From positions 1 through 29,037 of IMG/VR virus record IMGVR_UViG_3300042934_000393: DNA of 29,037 bases, one strand, 5' to 3'. Below, one piece after another: positions 27,435 to 29,037 of the stretch (its first letter is position 1; each line of letters starts with the position of its first letter). The DNA comes from a virus. Under the pieces are notes generated by a model. It saw only the letters and a program-made list of their open reading frames with translations. It did not search any database and had not been told where the DNA came from. Both the position numbers and the translations under genes were made by a program.

Positions 27435-27449
27435 CGGTGTAGCGGTGTG

Positions 27450-27527
27450 CTACTCGAGTTCGGGGATGTCCGTGGGGAGTACGGGGTCGTCTGTGAGGAT
27501 GTCCGGAACAGGACGAGACGAGTTCAC
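27450..27527 (-). CDS. Possible 25 aa acidic peptide
   Basis: MNSSRPVPDILTDDPVLPTD, then IPELE. GTG at 27527 is in a GTGA overlap with the 114 aa gene, keeping the coupling pattern. Proline- and acid-rich, disordered. Function unknown. Confidence 0.4.
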   Translation of the reverse strand: MNSSRPVPDILTDDPVLPTDIPELE

Positions 27528-27868
27528 GGGGTCACCCGCGCGGCCTCGAGAGCGGCGCGCATCGCGGCGCGAGATTTCTCCGCCCGGCCTGCGACAGTGT
27601 TCGGCTCAGTGCCGACTCGAAGCGACTGGTTCACCCGCTCGCCCGCATAGGCGAAACGTGCCGCCTCCACCTGTGCGTCGGTGATCGGCCCCTGTCGGCG
27701 GAAGCCAGCGGCGAGACGGTCGAACTCGCGAAGCACTTCGGCGGTAAACATGGGCGCGCTGCGCTCGTCTGGCGTCCAATGCGTCTCGACGTGATTCAGG
27801 CGACCCGCGAGGTCGGCCACCAGAGCACGGATCGGTGCCAGCGCCTCGCGCTCGTCGTCGGTTGTCAT
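27524..27868 (-). CDS. Hypothetical helical 114 aa protein
   Basis: MTTDDEREALAPIRALVADL, then AGRLNHVETHWTPDERSAPM and ITDAQVEAARFAYAGERVNQ, RAEKSRAAMRAALEAARVTP. Long helices, no cysteine. GGAGG precedes the ATG at 27868, which overlaps the gene before it as ATGA. Family not recognised. Confidence 0.68.
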   Translation of the reverse strand: MTTDDEREALAPIRALVADLAGRLNHVETHWTPDERSAPMFTAEVLREFDRLAAGFRRQGPITDAQVEAARFAYAGERVNQSLRVGTEPNTVAGRAEKSRAAMRAALEAARVTP

Positions 27869-27987
27869 CGTCCTGCCTCCCAGTCGGAACCAGCATTGAA
27901 CACGGCTTGAAGGGTTTCCACGTCCACCTCAGCCACCGGCCCCAGGGTGGCGAGGAGTTGACCGAACGCAAACTCACGATCAGACAT
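27865..27987 (-). CDS. Small acidic 40 aa protein
   Basis: MSDREFAFGQLLATLGPVAE, then VDVETLQAVFNAGSDWEAGR. ATG at 27987 in a TGATG overlap, stop in an ATGA overlap. Helical, acidic. Function unknown. Confidence 0.55.
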   Translation of the reverse strand: MSDREFAFGQLLATLGPVAEVDVETLQAVFNAGSDWEAGR

Positions 27988-28190
27988 CACACACCCCCCA
28001 TGTGGTCAACGTCCGACTCAAACCTGGGCCGGCCCGGCGTCTCGTGCTGCCGGTGCTCAACCAGCAAATCCACCGCAAGCAACCCGGCCCCGATACCGAG
28101 CGGCACCCACCCATCCACCCCGAAAAACACAAGGGTCGCGCCGAAGAAGAACAGGAACCCTCCAGCGATCACATTCAACGCACGGAGCAT
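27987..28190 (-). CDS. Small two-helix membrane protein, 67 aa
   Basis: MLRALNVIAGGFLFFFGATL, then VFFGVDGWVPLGIGAGLLAV and DLLVEHRQHETPGRPRF. Two hydrophobic stretches (residues about 4-24 and 28-42) joined by a short turn, with a polar tail. It lies next to the regulator genes, a place where exclusion or immunity membrane proteins occur; that is inference. ATG at 28190 in a TGATG overlap. Confidence 0.65.
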   Translation of the reverse strand: MLRALNVIAGGFLFFFGATLVFFGVDGWVPLGIGAGLLAVDLLVEHRQHETPGRPRFESDVDHMGGV

Positions 28191-28402
28191 CACGCCACCT
28201 CCAGCTCGGGAGATTCGTCGGCTTCGACGAGGATCAGGCGTGCCTGGTTCCAAGCGTCAAGGTCGGCGGTATAGAACGCGTTCCGATTACCCTGCTTGTA
28301 ATGCTTCGGACCCTTGCCCTGCGAGATCAGGTTGTACAACGTCTGTACCGCCATGCCGCAGTAGTCAGCCGCAGCCTTCGACGTGAGGACGGGGCCGCTC
28401 AT
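28190..28402 (-). CDS. Excisionase-like helix-turn-helix protein, 70 aa
   Basis: MSGPVLTSKAAADYCGMAVQ, then TLYNLISQGKGPKHYKQGNR and FYTADLDAWNQARL. This is the MerR/Xis-type winged-helix pattern (LTSKAAADYCGMAVQTLYNLISQGKGP, then the basic wing and YTADLDAW). Such proteins act in phage excision or as early regulators. ATG at 28402 overlaps the Cro-like gene by ATGA. No integrase in the window. Confidence 0.8.
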   Translation of the reverse strand: MSGPVLTSKAAADYCGMAVQTLYNLISQGKGPKHYKQGNRNAFYTADLDAWNQARLILVEADESPELEVA

Positions 28403-28632
28403 GCTGCACGCTCCCCGATAAGCGCCTCAACCGGCCGGTCAAGCGCAGCGGCGATACGGAGGAAGTTCTTGACGGTCAGCGCTTCAGGCTTGACCTTGAG
28501 CTGGTGTCGGAGCGTCGACCGTGCGATCCCCGATGCCTCCGCCAACCAAGAGAACTTGCGTCCCTCGGTCTCGAGGACCCGCAAGACTCGCGCGGCTGCT
28601 TCGCCGTCTGCGAGGTGTGTGTTGGTTGCCAT
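28399..28632 (-). CDS. Cro/XRE-family helix-turn-helix regulator
   Basis: A 77 aa protein: RVLRVLETEGRKFSWLAEAS, then GIARSTLRHQLKVKPEALTV and KNFLRIAAALDRPVEALIG. This is a complete XRE HTH domain (recognition helix ARSTLRHQL). It is first in the leftward series and divergent from another HTH gene, as Cro and CI are. The ATG at 28632 is six bases after a CACACT box, without a strong ribosome site; the TTG at 28659 is a weaker choice. By place it is the Cro-like early regulator. Confidence 0.78.
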   Translation of the reverse strand: MATNTHLADGEAAARVLRVLETEGRKFSWLAEASGIARSTLRHQLKVKPEALTVKNFLRIAAALDRPVEALIGERAA

Positions 28633-28638
28633 ACCCAG

Positions 28639-28689
28639 AGTGTGACACCCATATGGCAATCTCGCAAGCCTTTTCGGCCATATTGGACA
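28639..28689. promoter_or_regulatory. Switch region with palindromic operator
   Basis: Leftward: -35 TTGCGA (28667-28662), 17-base spacer, -10-like CACACT (28644-28639), six bases, ATG 28632. The spacer holds the palindrome CCATATGG (28649-28656). GCCATAT (28677-28683), an inverted partner of ATATGGC (28651-28657), lies next to TTGGAC (28683-28688), a -35-like box for the rightward gene. These are likely repressor sites. Confidence 0.55.
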
Positions 28690-28742
28690 ACTTTTTGGCT
28701 ACACGGATGTATCAGACGGGGGTCCGGCGTCTCTGAGGGGGC

Positions 28743-29037
28743 ATGGACAAGACCCAAAAGGCCGTCTCCGCCACCTTCCTCGCAACAGGAACGGCTAGTA
28801 TCGACGCCGTGGATGACGCGCCTCTGACCACCGCCGACGTGGTGCGCGAACTAAAGAAAGAAGCCCTCGACGTGTACGGCACACGAGGGAAGTTCTCTGA
28901 CGCCATGAGCGAGCCCGACAACACTGTTGGGCGTTACTTCCGGGGTGAACGCGAGATGCCGGCCGACTTCCTGCTGCGGGCCATTGTTCTTCTCGGGGTC
29001 ACCCCGGAACAGTTTTTTGCTAATGCACGAGCGACCC
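28743..29037 (+). CDS. HTH protein, putative immunity repressor (partial, runs off window)
   Basis: At least 98 residues. RELKKEALDVYGTRGKFSDA, then MSEPDNTVGRYFRGEREMPA and FLLRAIVLLGVTPEQFFANA read as an XRE-type HTH. Divergent from the Cro-like gene over shared operator-like repeats, so it is the candidate repressor, by inference. The ATG at 28743 has AGGGGG but too close. A GTG at 28809 lies seven bases after TAGTAT (28796-28801) and keeps the whole HTH, so a leaderless shorter form is a real alternative, like lambda cI from its maintenance promoter. Confidence 0.68.
   Translation, partial: MDKTQKAVSATFLATGTASIDAVDDAPLTTADVVRELKKEALDVYGTRGKFSDAMSEPDNTVGRYFRGEREMPADFLLRAIVLLGVTPEQFFANARAT

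Larger units (their letters stand above)
26963..27449. other. 490-base intergenic region with hairpins
   Basis: No strong gene on either strand. It holds TCGGGG/CCCCGA (26992-27010), TCAGGCG/CGCCTGA (27160-27178), TGACTGG/CCAGTCA (27183-27212), CGGGG/CCCCG near 27240, and a direct repeat GAGTTAG (27302-27308, 27319-27325). The part at 27270-27335 is noticeably AT-richer than its surroundings. Two micro-ORFs are listed separately. It may be a promoter/operator region or hold an RNA gene. Confidence 0.45.

Noticed and set aside
27345-27650. 101 aa plus-strand open frame
   Set aside because: Overlaps the 114 aa minus-strand gene and a hairpin; Arg-rich composition and no start signal.

Overview
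This window looks like about 29 kb of a temperate, long-tailed phage (siphovirus), or a prophage of that type, from a high-GC actinobacterium. Microbacteriaceae (Microbacterium-like) is my best guess, by inference. The evidence is high GC, many GTG and TTG starts, start/stop overlaps (ATGA, GTGA, TGATG) at most gene junctions, and a string of small protein types common in actinophages. Almost every gene is on the minus strand, so the genome reads from right to left. Only five genes are on the plus strand. No integrase and no lysis gene is visible here; they would lie outside the window.

Right end (about 29.0 to 26.4 kb): a divergent regulatory switch. A Cro-like HTH gene and an Xis-like HTH gene read leftward, and an HTH gene that could be the repressor reads rightward off the end of the window. 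Small accessory genes follow. A 490-base stretch (26963-27449) has hairpins and doubtful micro-ORFs but no convincing gene.

Middle right (26.4 to 17.1 kb): DNA metabolism. It holds a RecE/lambda-exo-like nuclease, a candidate single-strand annealing partner, an HNH nuclease, a winged-helix replication initiator, a helicase-loader-like protein, a multi-HTH protein, a RusA-type resolvase, SSB and a C5 cytosine methyltransferase. Many 25-90 aa proteins are packed between them. Several were recovered by reading the overlaps.

Middle left (17.1 to 12.4 kb): a DEDDy 3'-5' exonuclease, a cluster of small Cys-rich proteins, a 470-base structured non-coding region with two tRNA-like elements, and an HNH nuclease beside the terminase.

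Left end (12.4 kb to 1): the standard head-tail block. In order it has small and large terminase, portal, MuF-like protein, scaffold, major capsid protein, four head-tail connectors or tail completion proteins, major tail protein, two tail assembly chaperone frames joined by a lambda-like GGGAAAA slippery site, tape measure and a Dit-like tail protein.

The most interesting theme is that the plus-strand genes look separately transcribed. They are a lipoprotein inside the tail block, a 114 aa orphan by the terminase, a 58 aa mini-HTH, a 77 aa orphan with a palindromic operator in its promoter, and the putative repressor. Four have, and the fifth may have, a TANNNT -10 box 6 or 7 bases before the start codon, the pattern of leaderless actinobacterial mRNAs. 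I infer that they are expressed from the prophage (morons, immunity) while the rightward-to-leftward lytic operons are silent.
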